A stretch of 64,000 bases of DNA, from contig SVGP01000010.1 of assembly GCA_015056255.1 (NCBI GenBank), positions 1 through 64,000 of the forward strand. Reading direction: 5' to 3'. Source of the DNA: Clostridiales bacterium. GTDB taxonomy: Bacteria > Bacillota > Clostridia > Christensenellales > Aristaeellaceae. The notes beneath the pieces are model-generated. The model did no database searches and had not been told where the DNA came from. It saw nothing but the letters and a program-made list of their open reading frames with translations. The position numbers were made by a program, and so were the translations under genes. This document shows, piece by piece, positions 40,741 to 52,095 of this stretch (within the stretch, counting starts at the first letter, position 1; every line of letters begins with the position of its first letter).

Positions 40741-41088
40741 TGGAGGCGAGGGGGGTCGAACCCCTGTCCGAAAACCCGACGATAAGAGCATCTCCGAGCG
40801 CAGTCTGTGTTTTGGGATTCCCCTCATGGGACTTCCGCAGACAGAATTCCCATTACGGTAGCTTCATAAATGCCGGTTTGGCTCAAAGCTTTGCCAAACC
40901 CGTTCCCTGCCTTTATGACGCCGGTGGCCTACGCCGCAGGAGGCTTAGGGTCGACGTTTGCTGCATTAAGCAGCAAAAGCGTAATTTTCGTTATTCGCAG
41001 TTATTTTTCTTCCCGCTTTTAAGGCAGTTCGGGGCTGCCGCTCGCTTCTCTTAACCCCTGAATCCCCGTCGAAACCAAATACGCCCCC
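40741..41088 (-). ncRNA. ssrA: tmRNA
   Basis: Minus strand: 5' GGGGGCGTATTTGGTTTCGA start and GTTCGACCCCCCTCGCCTCC at the 3' end pair as the tRNA-like acceptor and T arm. The resume codon is GCG at 40996-40998 and the tag frame to TAA at 40966-40968 encodes ANNENYAFAA. No CCA is encoded. It rescues stalled ribosomes with SmpB, whose gene lies just upstream on the same strand. Confidence 0.96.
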
Positions 41089-41113
41089 ACATGTGGAATA
41101 ACGAATTTGCTTT

Positions 41114-41578
41114 TTACTGGAATTTTCCGCGCATGCTGCGCTCGATTTCGCGCTCGGCGTCGCGCTTTGCGATGTCGTCACGCTTGTCGTAGTTTTTCTT
41201 GCCCTTGCAAAGGCCGAGTTCAAGCTTCATGCGTCCTTGCTTCAGATATACGCTTAAGGGAACAAGCGTTAAACCCTTCTGCATGATGGCCTGTTCAAGC
41301 TTTCTGATTTCGACCTTGTGCATCAATAGCTTCTTAGGCCGCATGGGATCGGTATTGAATATGTTGCCCTTTTCGTAGGGGCTGATATGCATGCCGTGCA
41401 CCCACATTTCGCCTTTTTCAACCGACGCATACGAATCTTTCAGATTGCACTTTCCAAGGCGGATGGATTTGACCTCGGTTCCTCTGAGTTCTAAACCGCA
41501 TTCATAGGATTCCTCGACAAAATAATCATGCCTTGCCTTTCGGTTCTGGGCCACGGTTTTAACTTCCTCTTTGGGCAC
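41114..41578 (-). CDS. smpB: SsrA-binding protein SmpB
   Basis: 154 residues from GTG 41578 with AAGGAGG upstream. Family marks: [52 protein letters not shown], and the basic tail with [17 protein letters not shown]. It binds tmRNA and delivers it to stalled ribosomes. Next gene downstream is ssrA. Confidence 0.97.
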   Translation of the reverse strand: MPKEEVKTVAQNRKARHDYFVEESYECGLELRGTEVKSIRLGKCNLKDSYASVEKGEMWVHGMHISPYEKGNIFNTDPMRPKKLLMHKVEIRKLEQAIMQKGLTLVPLSVYLKQGRMKLELGLCKGKKNYDKRDDIAKRDAEREIERSMRGKFQ

Positions 41579-41654
41579 GATTTTGTCGCCTCCTTTTGAT
41601 AGCAGGGTTTATTATACCACGGTTTTCCCCATTTGTAAACGGGGCGGCGATGAA

Positions 41655-41690
41655 AAAGAAAGCCGGGCGGATTGGCCCGGCTAAAATTAT
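41655..41690 (-). terminator. Terminator of the sulfatase gene
   Basis: AGCCGGGC pairs with GCCCGGCT, followed on the minus strand by a T-rich run. Confidence 0.8.
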
Positions 41691-43087
41691 GCGTTTGGAA
41701 TCATCGGATAGACCTTGTCAACCGGCGTTAAGCGTCCGTCTTTTACAAAGCCTTCCGGGCGATCCTTTAACGAATCTATGAGGAACGCGCGAAGCTTGTT
41801 TACGCGTTCCAGACAGCAAGCGTCGTTGATTGCGTTGTGCGTTTCGTTTCCATCTTTTTCAAGGTCGAAATACTGCTCGCGTCCGGTCTTTGAAAACCAC
41901 ACGTATTTGTCGGTTTTGGTGACGATCCAGTGGTTTGAAAGGTCGCCGTAGGTGTGTTCGCCGTGAAGGTATTCGCGGCCCTCTCCGGGAGACAGAAGGC
42001 TTTCGCCGTCCGTGAAATCGCGCTTTTCGCCGCCTGCAATGTCAATAAGGGTTGGAAGAACGTCTCGAAGTTCGCATACCTTGTCCTGCTTTCCGCGAAG
42101 AGACGTGCCTGAAAGAATCATCGGAATGGATGCGCTGCCTCTGTAGGGGAGCGATTTTCTAAAGAACATGTGGTCCATCAGCATTTCGCCGTGATCAGAA
42201 GTGAACATGATGACGGTGTTTTTCGGGAGCGCTTCCAGGAGGCGGCCGATTTGATGATCGAGATGGGTGATGCAGGCGTAATAGCCGATCAGGGCCTCGT
42301 TGGTCTGCGTTTCATCGAGCGTTCCGGTTAAGGAGTCGAATTCCCAGCCGCGCTGATTCAGCGCATTTTCATCGTTCCAGTCGCCGCGGACGGGCTTTCT
42401 TAAATTCATGGAGCGGTACATATCGAAATAGCACTTGGGCGCGTCCAGCGGGGGATGGGGGCGAACGTAGGACACGTTTAAGAAGAAGGGCTTTTCGTGA
42501 TCGCGACGCCTTAAAAAGTCCAGCGCGCGCTCGGTAACCCAGTTGGTCGGATGATATTTTTCCTCGTACGGCCAGGGACGCGCAAGCCAGGAATTGCATT
42601 GAAGACCGGCGTCGTCAATGTCGCGCGAGATGCCCTTTTGATCCTTCAGCCAATAAAGGTAATCGTCGTAGAACGTCTGATGTTCGTACGCGGGCGTTTC
42701 GTCTCGCCTGTAATAATGAAGGTATCCGTCGTGGATTTCGATGTTGTGAAAGCCCATCAGTTTGCGCGGGGGATGAACATGCATTTTGCCGACGCACTGG
42801 GTGTAATATCCTTCCTTGGAAAGCTCGCCTGCAAGCGTGTGCTCGTATTCCCAGGGGAGGCCGTCCTGATAGCCCACGCGCCCGTTTTTCTCCTGCGAAA
42901 GGCCGGTCAGAAGCGCAGCGCGTGCCGGAATGCACGAAGGGCAGGCGGTGTACATGTTCGTAAAATACGCGCCTCTTGCAGCCAGCGTGTCGAGATACGG
43001 CGTTTTTACGTCCGGGTGTCCTAATATACCAAGGCAGTCTCCGCGAAACTGATCGGCAACGATTAAAACGATGTTCGGTTTTGACAT
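41687..43087 (-). CDS. Cys-type sulfatase
   Basis: 466 residues. Metal site near the start (IVLIVADQFRGDCLG), then the formylglycine motif CIPARAALLTG (C-x-P-x-R with Cys as precursor), and MFTSDHGEML. Cys-type sulfatases need maturation by a radical SAM anSME or FGE enzyme; none is encoded nearby. No signal peptide, so cytoplasmic. It removes sulfate from a sugar or phenol sulfate. Monocistronic. Confidence 0.92.
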   Translation of the reverse strand: MSKPNIVLIVADQFRGDCLGILGHPDVKTPYLDTLAARGAYFTNMYTACPSCIPARAALLTGLSQEKNGRVGYQDGLPWEYEHTLAGELSKEGYYTQCVGKMHVHPPRKLMGFHNIEIHDGYLHYYRRDETPAYEHQTFYDDYLYWLKDQKGISRDIDDAGLQCNSWLARPWPYEEKYHPTNWVTERALDFLRRRDHEKPFFLNVSYVRPHPPLDAPKCYFDMYRSMNLRKPVRGDWNDENALNQRGWEFDSLTGTLDETQTNEALIGYYACITHLDHQIGRLLEALPKNTVIMFTSDHGEMLMDHMFFRKSLPYRGSASIPMILSGTSLRGKQDKVCELRDVLPTLIDIAGGEKRDFTDGESLLSPGEGREYLHGEHTYGDLSNHWIVTKTDKYVWFSKTGREQYFDLEKDGNETHNAINDACCLERVNKLRAFLIDSLKDRPEGFVKDGRLTPVDKVYPMIPNA

Positions 43088-43240
43088 GATTTTGTTCCTC
43101 CGTCAGCGTTTATACCTGATTTTAACATGAATTGGATATGCGCGTCAACTCCATCCAAAATACAAATGATGTTTACATGATTTTGCTTGTTTTGGATGCA
43201 TTCATTCTATAAAATGAATGTCGGAAAAACAAGGATTGGC

Positions 43241-43388
43241 CTTATCAAGAGTGGTTGAGGGACGGGCCCGATGAAACCCGGCAACCGGCTTTGCCCGGTG
43301 CCAATTCCCGCGCCGAAAGGCGGAAGATGAGGCGGGTTTTCACAGATAAAGTATGTGGACTCGCTTGACGACGGCGGGTCCTGTTTTT
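43241..43388 (+). promoter_or_regulatory. SAM-I riboswitch of metK
   Basis: S-box aptamer 43241-43351: P1 CTTATC/GATAAAG, then AAGAGTGGTTGAGGGACGGG, CCCGATGAAACCCGGCAACC and the GCCCGGTGCCAATTCC segment. The terminator GGACTCGC/GCGGGTCC with a T run is at 43357-43388. SAM binding turns off metK. Confidence 0.96.
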
Positions 43389-43419
43389 TACGCATATATG
43401 AAAGGAAGACACATTTACC

Positions 43420-44589
43420 ATGCGCAAACTTTTTTCCTCCGAATCCGTAACTGAGGGACATCCCGATAAAATCTGCGACCAGATTTCCGATTCCATTCTG
43501 GACGCAATTCTTGAAAAGGATCCCAATGCCCACGTTGCCTGCGAATGCATTACCACCACCGGCTTAATCCTCGTCATGGGCGAAATCACCGCCGACTGCT
43601 ATGTGGACATCGCCAAAATTGCCCGAGACAAGGCCGTTGAAATCGGCTATGACCGCGCCAAGTACGGCTTTGACGGACACAGCTGCTCTGTTCTTGTATC
43701 GGTTGACGAGCAGTCGCCCGACATCGCCATGGGCGTCAACAACGCTCTTGAAGGCAGAAATGAAAATCTGTTTGACACCGGCGCGGGCGATCAGGGCATG
43801 ATGTTCGGCTATGCAACCAACGAAACCGAGGAATTCATGCCCATGCCCATCGCGCTTGCCCACAGAATTACCCGCCGCATGGCGTTTGTGCGCAAAAACG
43901 GCCTTGTAAGCTATATGCGTCCCGACGGAAAAGCGCAGGTCACCGTGGAATACGAAGACGATGTGCCCGTTCGCGTGGACACCGTGGTTCTCTCCACCCA
44001 GCACGCGCCCGAGGTTGATCATGAGACGATTGAAAAGGACATGATCGAGCTCGTTATTAAGGAAGTCATTCCTGCAAACCTAATCGACGAGAACACCCGC
44101 TTCCTGATTAACCCCACCGGCAGATTCGTCGTCGGCGGCCCGCAGGGCGACAGCGGCCTTACCGGCAGAAAAATCATCGTCGACACCTATGGCGGAATGG
44201 GCCGTCACGGCGGCGGCGCCTTCTCCGGCAAAGACCCGACGAAGGTGGACAGAAGCGCAGCCTACGCCGCCCGTCACGCCGCCAAGAACGTGGTAGCCGC
44301 AGGCCTTGCAAGGAAGTGCGAAATTCAGCTGGCCTACGCCATCGGCGTTGCCAAGCCCGTATCCATCACCGTTGACACCTTCGGAACCGGCATTATGGAC
44401 GATGAAAAGCTGGCCAAAATTGTAGAGAAGGTATTTGATCTTCGCCCCGCCGCGATTATCGATCGCCTCGATCTTAAAAAACCTGTCTATGCGCAGGTTG
44501 CCAGCTACGGTCATTTCGGACGCAACGATCTTGACCTCACCTGGGAAAAACTGGATTATGTAGAAGCGCTTAAGGAAGCGGTTCGTTAA
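43420..44589 (+). CDS. metK: S-adenosylmethionine synthetase
   Basis: 389 residues. Signatures: [30 protein letters not shown], and [19 protein letters not shown]. It makes S-adenosylmethionine from methionine and ATP in the cytosol. Feedback control by the SAM riboswitch just upstream. Followed by a terminator (GGGATTTATG/CATAAATCCC at about 44597-44625). Confidence 0.98.
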   Translation: MRKLFSSESVTEGHPDKICDQISDSILDAILEKDPNAHVACECITTTGLILVMGEITADCYVDIAKIARDKAVEIGYDRAKYGFDGHSCSVLVSVDEQSPDIAMGVNNALEGRNENLFDTGAGDQGMMFGYATNETEEFMPMPIALAHRITRRMAFVRKNGLVSYMRPDGKAQVTVEYEDDVPVRVDTVVLSTQHAPEVDHETIEKDMIELVIKEVIPANLIDENTRFLINPTGRFVVGGPQGDSGLTGRKIIVDTYGGMGRHGGGAFSGKDPTKVDRSAAYAARHAAKNVVAAGLARKCEIQLAYAIGVAKPVSITVDTFGTGIMDDEKLAKIVEKVFDLRPAAIIDRLDLKKPVYAQVASYGHFGRNDLDLTWEKLDYVEALKEAVR

Positions 44590-44647
44590 AGTTTGTGGGA
44601 TTTATGTTTATTCGCATAAATCCCGCCTTTATTTTACATCCAAAGGG

Positions 44648-46153
<1,506 letters not shown>

Positions 46154-46219
46154 TTTTATTAGCGCGGGTGCAATGCCCGCGCTGTTTTCATTTAAACGCG
46201 GTTAAATATTGAATTTCGA

Positions 46220-46249
46220 TTGACAAGTCAGAAACGATTGTGGTATAGT
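46220..46249 (+). promoter_or_regulatory. Promoter of the Tyr T-box operon
   Basis: TTGACA, 18-nt spacer, TATAGT. Confidence 0.8.
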
Positions 46250-46257
46250 GTCCTTAA

Positions 46258-46504
46258 TTGCTGAGACGGGAAGAAGTAGCGTTTTTTTGGATCCTTAAGA
46301 GATACGCCGGTTGGTGCGAGGCGGAAGGATTTTTAAACGCGAATACATCCCTGAGCCGGTGGGGCGAAGCCTTTTTGTGAAATGGTGCGTAGTTTCATCC
46401 GGGTGCGCCCGTGAACGCGCGTGTGAGGTCGATAGTTTTATCGATGAACGGAAGTGGTACAGCGTTTTTATGCGCCTTCCCCGGAAAATGGGGAAGGCGT
46501 TTTT
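46258..46504 (+). promoter_or_regulatory. T-box leader, tyrosine-specific
   Basis: Stem I has the distal GGTTGGTGCGAGG loop. The specifier TAC (46344-46346) stands in GAATACATCC, six nt before the TGAGC, and is a Tyr codon. The T-box core GAAGTGGTACAGCG is at 46451-46464 and the terminator CGCCTTCCCC/GGGGAAGGCG with T run at 46473-46504. Uncharged tRNA-Tyr should induce the aminotransferase and tyrS. Confidence 0.92.
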
Positions 46505-46523
46505 GTTTAAGGAGAGTGTTTTG

Positions 46524-47711
46524 ATGCAGTTTAGTGAATCCTTGTTTGCAAAGCACATGGCGCCGATTTCGGGAAGCGCCATCAGAGATATTTTTAAGCT
46601 TCTGGGAAAGCCCGGAATGATTTCCTTTGCCGGCGGCAATCCGAGCAATCAGGCTTTAGAGCCCGAAGTGATTGCGCCCATTGCCAAGGAAGTGATTGAA
46701 TCCGTCGGCGCGCCGATTCTTCAGTACGGTGCGACGGAAGGCTTTATTCCGCTTAAGGGCAGCATTCATGCCTTTTTAAAGGAAGAGGGCATTGACTGTA
46801 AGGAGGAAGAAATTCTTCCGACCGGCGGTTCTACGCAGGGCATGGATCTCCTTTTAAAGGCTTTGATCGATCCCGGCGACGTGGTGCTGGTTGAGGATCC
46901 TACGTTCTTAGGTGCGCTTCAGGCGATCAATACGTATCATGCGAAAATTGTGCCGGTAGCGAGTGACGAAAGGGGTGTGATTCCGGAAGCTTTGGAAGAA
47001 GCGATGAAAAAGTATCGTCCAAAGCTTGCTTATATCATCCCCACGTTCCAGAACCCGACCGGAACGACCTTATCGATTGAAAGGCGCAAGCGCATTGCCG
47101 AGCTTGCAGGAGAGTACGGCGTGATCGTGGCAGAAGACGATCCTTACCGCGATTTACGATATTCTGGCGAGGCGCTTCCGACCATCAAGAGCTTCGACAA
47201 AGAGGGATGGGTTGTATATCTTTCGAGCTTTTCCAAGCTCATTTCGCCCGGCATGCGCGTAGGCGCGATGGTGATTTCCTTCCCGCAGCTGATGCGCAAA
47301 TGCGTCATCGGTAAGCAGTCCAGCGACCTTCATTGCCCGCTGATTACACAGGCGATCGTCGATTCTTATCTGAGAAAAGGACTTCTGCGCCCCCATATCG
47401 AGCGCATCACCAAAGGCTATAGTGATCAGCTGAACGCGATGCTCGAAGGCTTTAAGGCGTTCCCCGAGGGAACGAAGCTGAACGCACCCGAGGGCGGCCT
47501 GTTCGTCTGGGCGGAGCTTCCCGAGCATGTGAATACGCTTGAGCTTTTGACAAAGGCAGTAGACGCAGGCGTGGCTTACGTGCCCGGCACGCATTTCTAC
47601 GCCCAGGGCGGACACTTGAATACGATTCGCCTCAATTTCTCCAATTCGCCCGTAGACAAGATCCATGAGGGCATGGAGAAGCTTTCCAAAGTAATCAATG
47701 AGAACATTTAA
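46524..47711 (+). CDS. PLP-dependent aminotransferase, probably aromatic amino acid
   Basis: 395 residues from ATG 46524 with AAGGAGAG upstream; the frame is open further upstream only through the T-box. Fold type I, class I/II (2-aminoadipate/LysN and MocR-related): MISFAGGNPSNQALEP, IIPTFQNPTGTT, AEDDPYRDLRY, and the Schiff-base Lys in YLSSFSKLISPGMRVG. Control by a Tyr T-box and the following tyrS gene point to tyrosine formation or turnover. Confidence 0.88.
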   Translation: MQFSESLFAKHMAPISGSAIRDIFKLLGKPGMISFAGGNPSNQALEPEVIAPIAKEVIESVGAPILQYGATEGFIPLKGSIHAFLKEEGIDCKEEEILPTGGSTQGMDLLLKALIDPGDVVLVEDPTFLGALQAINTYHAKIVPVASDERGVIPEALEEAMKKYRPKLAYIIPTFQNPTGTTLSIERRKRIAELAGEYGVIVAEDDPYRDLRYSGEALPTIKSFDKEGWVVYLSSFSKLISPGMRVGAMVISFPQLMRKCVIGKQSSDLHCPLITQAIVDSYLRKGLLRPHIERITKGYSDQLNAMLEGFKAFPEGTKLNAPEGGLFVWAELPEHVNTLELLTKAVDAGVAYVPGTHFYAQGGHLNTIRLNFSNSPVDKIHEGMEKLSKVINENI

Positions 47712-47729
47712 TATAGGAGAGAATACAAA

Positions 47730-48968
47730 ATGAAAAACGCACTTGATATTTTAAGAGAGCGCGGATTTGTCGCGCAGGTTACCTTTGAAGACGAGCTCAA
47801 CAAGGCCTTTGAAGAAGGCCCCGTGACGTTCTACACCGGCTTTGATCCGACTGCGGACAGCCTTCACATCGGCCACTACATTCCGATCATGGCCATGGCG
47901 CATCTGCAGAGAGCCGGCCATCGCCCCATCGCCCTCATGGGCGGCGGCACCGCGATGATCGGCGACCCCTCCGGCAAGACCGATATGCGCAAAATGATGA
48001 CCGTTGAAACCATCGACAACAACGTCGAACAGATTAAAAAGCAGATGTCCCGCTTCCTGGACTTTGATCCCAGCAAGGAAAACGCGGCGATCATCGTAAA
48101 CAACGCCGATTGGCTGAGAAACCTTAACTACATGGAATTCTTAAGAGACGTCGGTGCGCTGTTCTCTGTAAACCGCATGCTGACCGCCGAGTGCTACAAA
48201 CAGCGCCTTGAAAAGGGTCTTACGTTCCTTGAGTTCAACTACATGCTCATGCAGTCCTACGACTTTTTGAAGCTCTTTGAAAAGTACGGCTGCTGCATGC
48301 AGGCCGGCGGCGACGATCAGTGGAGCAATATGCTCTCCGGCGCTGACCTCATCAGACGCAAGCTCGAAAAGCCCGCCTTTGCCTTAACCTTCAAGCTCCT
48401 TCTGACCTCCGAGGGCAAGAAGATGGGCAAGACTGAGAAGGGCGCTTTGTGGCTGGATGCCAAGAAGACTTCTCCCTACGACTTCTACCAGTACTGGAGA
48501 AACGTGGACGACGCGGACGTTGAAAAGTGCTTAGCGCTGCTTACCTTCCTGCCCATGGACGAAGTACGCCGCCTCGGTGCGCTTAAAGACAGCCAGATCA
48601 ACGAAGCCAAGCGCGTGCTTGCATACGAAGTTACCAAGCTCATCCATGGCGAAGAAGAAGCAATCAAGGCCAAGGAAGCAGCCGAAGCCCTCTTTGGCGG
48701 CGCAGGCGCAGCGGGCAGCGCGCCCACGACTTACATTACCGAAGAAGAGCTTGCTGAAGAAAACCGTCTCCTTGCCTGGGCTGCCAAGGCCGGACTTTTT
48801 AAGTCGAACGGTGAAGCCAGAAAAGCCATGCAGCAGGGCGGCTTCTATGTGGGCGACGATAAGGTCACCGATCCCGAAACCAGAATCACCGCTGAAATGA
48901 TCGACGGCGAAGGCCTTTTAATCAGACGCGGCAAGAAAGCCTACCACGTTCTGATGCTCAAAAAGTAA
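47730..48968 (+). CDS. tyrS: Tyrosyl-tRNA synthetase
   Basis: 412 residues. Class I: HIGH motif in [14 protein letters not shown] variant in [13 protein letters not shown], and the Tyr-pocket segment [13 protein letters not shown]-terminal S4 RNA-binding domain ([18 protein letters not shown]). SD AGGAGAG; 18 nt after the aminotransferase, so it shares the Tyr T-box. Confidence 0.97.
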   Translation: MKNALDILRERGFVAQVTFEDELNKAFEEGPVTFYTGFDPTADSLHIGHYIPIMAMAHLQRAGHRPIALMGGGTAMIGDPSGKTDMRKMMTVETIDNNVEQIKKQMSRFLDFDPSKENAAIIVNNADWLRNLNYMEFLRDVGALFSVNRMLTAECYKQRLEKGLTFLEFNYMLMQSYDFLKLFEKYGCCMQAGGDDQWSNMLSGADLIRRKLEKPAFALTFKLLLTSEGKKMGKTEKGALWLDAKKTSPYDFYQYWRNVDDADVEKCLALLTFLPMDEVRRLGALKDSQINEAKRVLAYEVTKLIHGEEEAIKAKEAAEALFGGAGAAGSAPTTYITEEELAEENRLLAWAAKAGLFKSNGEARKAMQQGGFYVGDDKVTDPETRITAEMIDGEGLLIRRGKKAYHVLMLKK

Positions 48969-48969
48969 T

Positions 48970-49605
48970 ATGGCGCTGAAACCTTATAAAACATTTATGC
49001 TTAGGTCCCAGGACGAGTTTATCGTAAACAAGTCCCGCTTTATCGGATATGGATGCCCCGTGGAAACCGAAGAGGAAGCGCTTAAGTTTCTAAACGAAAT
49101 CCGAACAAAGCACAAGGACGCGACGCACAACTGCTATGCCTATATCATCGGATCCAATATGGGCATCATGCGCTATTCAGACGATGGGGAGCCCGGCGGA
49201 ACGGCGGGGCTTCCCATTATTGAAGTGCTGAAGGCGCGGGGTGTGACCAACTGCGTAGTCGTGGTCACGCGCTATTTCGGCGGGATTTTACTGGGCGCGG
49301 GCGGGCTTGTACGCGCGTATTCGCAGGGCGCTGCTGCGGCAGTCAACGCGTGCGGCGTCGGCGTTATTCACCCGACGGCCAGATATATCATGGAGATTCC
49401 GTATCCGTCGCTTGGGCGAGTGGAATATTTTTTAAAGTCCCAGCCGGTCATCGTTGAAGACAAGGCGTTTTCGGACGCGATTGTGATGACATTGATTGTG
49501 AAAAACGAAGACGAAGAAAAATTTGTTGAAGACATCATTTCTGCAACCGACGGCAAAATTGAACCAATACGAATGGAAGAGATGTATCTGGCATGGAAAG
49601 AATAG
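48970..49605 (+). CDS. yigZ: YigZ/IMPACT family protein
   Basis: 211 residues. The conserved UPF0029 block is clear: ATHNCYAYIIGSN, RYSDDGEPGGTAGLPI, VVVVTRYFGGILLGAGGLVR. The C-terminal ~70 residues form the DUF1949 ferredoxin-like domain. Related to eukaryotic IMPACT, a regulator of translation; the bacterial role is not settled. One base after tyrS, so co-translated. Confidence 0.92.
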   Translation: MALKPYKTFMLRSQDEFIVNKSRFIGYGCPVETEEEALKFLNEIRTKHKDATHNCYAYIIGSNMGIMRYSDDGEPGGTAGLPIIEVLKARGVTNCVVVVTRYFGGILLGAGGLVRAYSQGAAAAVNACGVGVIHPTARYIMEIPYPSLGRVEYFLKSQPVIVEDKAFSDAIVMTLIVKNEDEEKFVEDIISATDGKIEPIRMEEMYLAWKE

Positions 49606-50771
49606 GAAAGACTCAAAAGTTTTTGTATACCGCGTGCGTGTTTTTAAGCATGTGGGTTTTGTCGGCGACGCATGCCGCGATGGGGTATCTCAATACCTCT
49701 GTGATCGACTTTTATTCGCTTGAGGGCGCGTTAAAAGGCCTTCCGGGTTCGATCAATACGGTGCTCAGCATGACGGCGTTTATGCTGGTCATCTTCATGA
49801 TCGGAAGAATCCGAAAGCCTGTAATTATTCTGTCGGGCGCGCTGGGTTCGGCGGGCGCGCTGATTCTGCTTACGGGAACCTATTCCTTTCCTGTATTCAT
49901 CTTCTTAATCGGGCTGTCCGGGTTTGCCTGCGGCTGCATTGATTCCGTAGCCAGCGCGTCTATGTCCGATTTGTACACCGGAAAAAAAGGCGCGCAGATG
50001 ATGTGCGCGATGCATGCGGTTTACGGCCTTGCAGGCTTTTTTATGCCCTTTGCGTATGGCTGGGTGGTTCAGAATGCAAACCGCTTTCAGATGGCGTATC
50101 TGCCGCTGGGCATGGTTGCGATTTTACTGTCCGTCTTTATGCTCCTTGTGACAAAAGGAAAATTCCGCGATTTCGAAGCGGAGGATGCGGACAGCATGCG
50201 TTTTTCAGCGCCTGCGCTCAAACGCCTTTTCGGAAACAGGGCGATTGTTCCCATGATCGTAATCCTGTTTGCACTGGGCATGTATTTTAACGGCGTGCTC
50301 GACTGGGGTAGACGCTTTATGGACATGAAGCACGGACAGTATGAAGCGGTGGTTATTTCCTGCCTCTATTTCTCTATTGCCATTTCCCGGCTTGTAATGA
50401 GCTTTGTAAAGGTCAATACGCTTGTTTTCACGCGCGCAGCGCTTTTTGTATCCTTTGTCTTTTTGGCGCTCGCTTCCTTTATGGGAAATGCGACGGCAGC
50501 GCTTGTGTGCATGATTATCAGCATGCTGGCGTGCGGGCCTATCATCCCGATTGTTTTGAGCATGGCGTGCGAAGTGGCTCCGCAGGATCGCTTTTTGGCC
50601 TCCGGCGTTTTGCTTATGTTCCATTTTCTTGGAAAGACGGTCTACGCGCCTTTCTTCGGCCAGGTGGAATCTACGCTTGGCATTTCCTGGGGCATGCTGT
50701 TTACATCCCTTTCGGCTCTGATTGGATGCGCATCCGCCATGCTGATTCCTAAAAAGGATGTGGCGGAATGA
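49593..50771 (+). CDS. MFS transporter
   Basis: 392 residues with about 12 membrane helices. MFS pattern with a Gly-rich helix (GLSGFACGCIDSVASASMSD) and a central cytoplasmic loop (RDFEAEDADSMRFSAP). Resembles FucP/Bsc-like or sugar/efflux permeases; substrate unknown. Overlaps the yigZ stop by 13 nt and the next start by 4 nt. Confidence 0.85.
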   Translation: MERIGKTQKFLYTACVFLSMWVLSATHAAMGYLNTSVIDFYSLEGALKGLPGSINTVLSMTAFMLVIFMIGRIRKPVIILSGALGSAGALILLTGTYSFPVFIFLIGLSGFACGCIDSVASASMSDLYTGKKGAQMMCAMHAVYGLAGFFMPFAYGWVVQNANRFQMAYLPLGMVAILLSVFMLLVTKGKFRDFEAEDADSMRFSAPALKRLFGNRAIVPMIVILFALGMYFNGVLDWGRRFMDMKHGQYEAVVISCLYFSIAISRLVMSFVKVNTLVFTRAALFVSFVFLALASFMGNATAALVCMIISMLACGPIIPIVLSMACEVAPQDRFLASGVLLMFHFLGKTVYAPFFGQVESTLGISWGMLFTSLSALIGCASAMLIPKKDVAE

Positions 50772-51646
50772 TTCGCTCGATTGTTCCCGAAAACGGCGGG
50801 GGAATGACCGTATCAAAATATATCGCACGCGCGTTTCCGCTGCTTCCGGGCTTTGCCATTCGAAACGCCCTTAAGAAAAAGGATGTTCGCATCAACGGCG
50901 CGCGCGTTTCAACGGATGAAACTGTGTGGGCGGGTGATGAAATCATCGTTTACACGGAGAAAAAGTATGAGCCTAATGCGTTGGAAGTCATATTTGAAGA
51001 TGATGAACTGATTGCATTTATAAAGCCCGCGTTTTTGCCGGTGGACGTAGATCAGGACGGAATCGGCGAGGATACGGCGCTTTCGCGGCTGAAGGGCATG
51101 TATGAAAACGCGTATCTTGTTCACAGGCTCGACGCCGGAACCGAGGGCGTTATGCTGGCTGCAAAAACGAAGAGCATGGAAGAAAAGCTTTTAAACGCGT
51201 TTAAAAACCACAAGGTAACCAAAATTTACCGCGCACTGGCTGTTGGGCAGATGCCGAAAAAGACGCAGAGCCTAAAGGCGTATCTTACCAAAAAATCCAC
51301 CGCATCCCGCGTATTTGTGGAGGACGAAAATGCGCCGGGCAGCAAGGTGATTGAAACGGCGTACACGGTGATCAGGGAAAAATGCGTTTCCGGCGTCTGG
51401 CTTTCGGATCTGGAGGTTCGCATTTTTACGGGCCGCACGCATCAGATCAGGGCGCACCTTGCGCACATCGCGCGGCCATTGCTTGGCGACGACAAATACG
51501 GAAACCGCACGGTCAATAAAAAGCTTTCGGAAACGAATGTGTGCCTTAAGTGCCTGAAAATGATGATTTCGGGCGCGGAGGGCCTTGAGAAGTACGAGGG
51601 CATGTGGTTTGAAGGAAAAGATGAAGAATGGAAAATATTGAGATAA
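50768..51646 (+). CDS. RluA-family pseudouridine synthase
   Basis: 292 residues. N-terminal S4-like domain (IRNALKKKDVRINGARVS), then the catalytic YLVHRLDAGTEGVML with the conserved Asp, and FTGRTHQIRAHLAHIARPLLGD. It isomerises uridine in rRNA or tRNA. The exact target is not predictable. Confidence 0.92.
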   Translation: MIRSIVPENGGGMTVSKYIARAFPLLPGFAIRNALKKKDVRINGARVSTDETVWAGDEIIVYTEKKYEPNALEVIFEDDELIAFIKPAFLPVDVDQDGIGEDTALSRLKGMYENAYLVHRLDAGTEGVMLAAKTKSMEEKLLNAFKNHKVTKIYRALAVGQMPKKTQSLKAYLTKKSTASRVFVEDENAPGSKVIETAYTVIREKCVSGVWLSDLEVRIFTGRTHQIRAHLAHIARPLLGDDKYGNRTVNKKLSETNVCLKCLKMMISGAEGLEKYEGMWFEGKDEEWKILR

Positions 51647-52095
51647 AATCGCTGCGGGATAATCCGGATATGTGGGAAGCGTTTTCTGGCTACATTGCCT
51701 CCAGATGGACGTATGCGGACGGAAAAAGGCTGTATGACGACTGTATTTTTCATGCGGCAAACGCGTCCTTCTGCCTGCCTGAATGGTGGGTAGCTTATGA
51801 AGGCGGTTCGCCCGTCGGATGCGTTGGGCTGATTACAAACGACTTTATCAGCCGCATGGATTTGATGCCGTGGCTTTGCGCGCTGTATGTGGAAGAAGAA
51901 AAAAGAAACAGAGGCATTGCTGGGCGGCTGATCGCATGCGTGAAGGAATATGCCTTCAAAAACGGCTTTTCCAAACTTTATCTGGCCACTGATCATACGT
52001 CGTTTTATGAAAAATACGGCGGCGAATACATAGGCGAGGGTGTTCATCCGTGGGGTGAAACGTCCCGGATTTATAAAATGGAGACGGACAAATGA
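51628..52095 (+). CDS. GNAT N-acetyltransferase
   Basis: 155 residues. GNAT fold with the acetyl-CoA loop RNRGIAGRLIACV and WLCALYVEEEKR before it. Overlaps the RluA-type gene by 19 nt and the next HAD gene by 4 nt. Substrate unknown. Confidence 0.88.
   Translation: MENIEIKSLRDNPDMWEAFSGYIASRWTYADGKRLYDDCIFHAANASFCLPEWWVAYEGGSPVGCVGLITNDFISRMDLMPWLCALYVEEEKRNRGIAGRLIACVKEYAFKNGFSKLYLATDHTSFYEKYGGEYIGEGVHPWGETSRIYKMETDK

Noticed and set aside
46311..46523. N-terminal extension of the aminotransferase
   Set aside because: The frame is open by chance through the T-box leader; the SD and ATG at 46524 fit the family's start.
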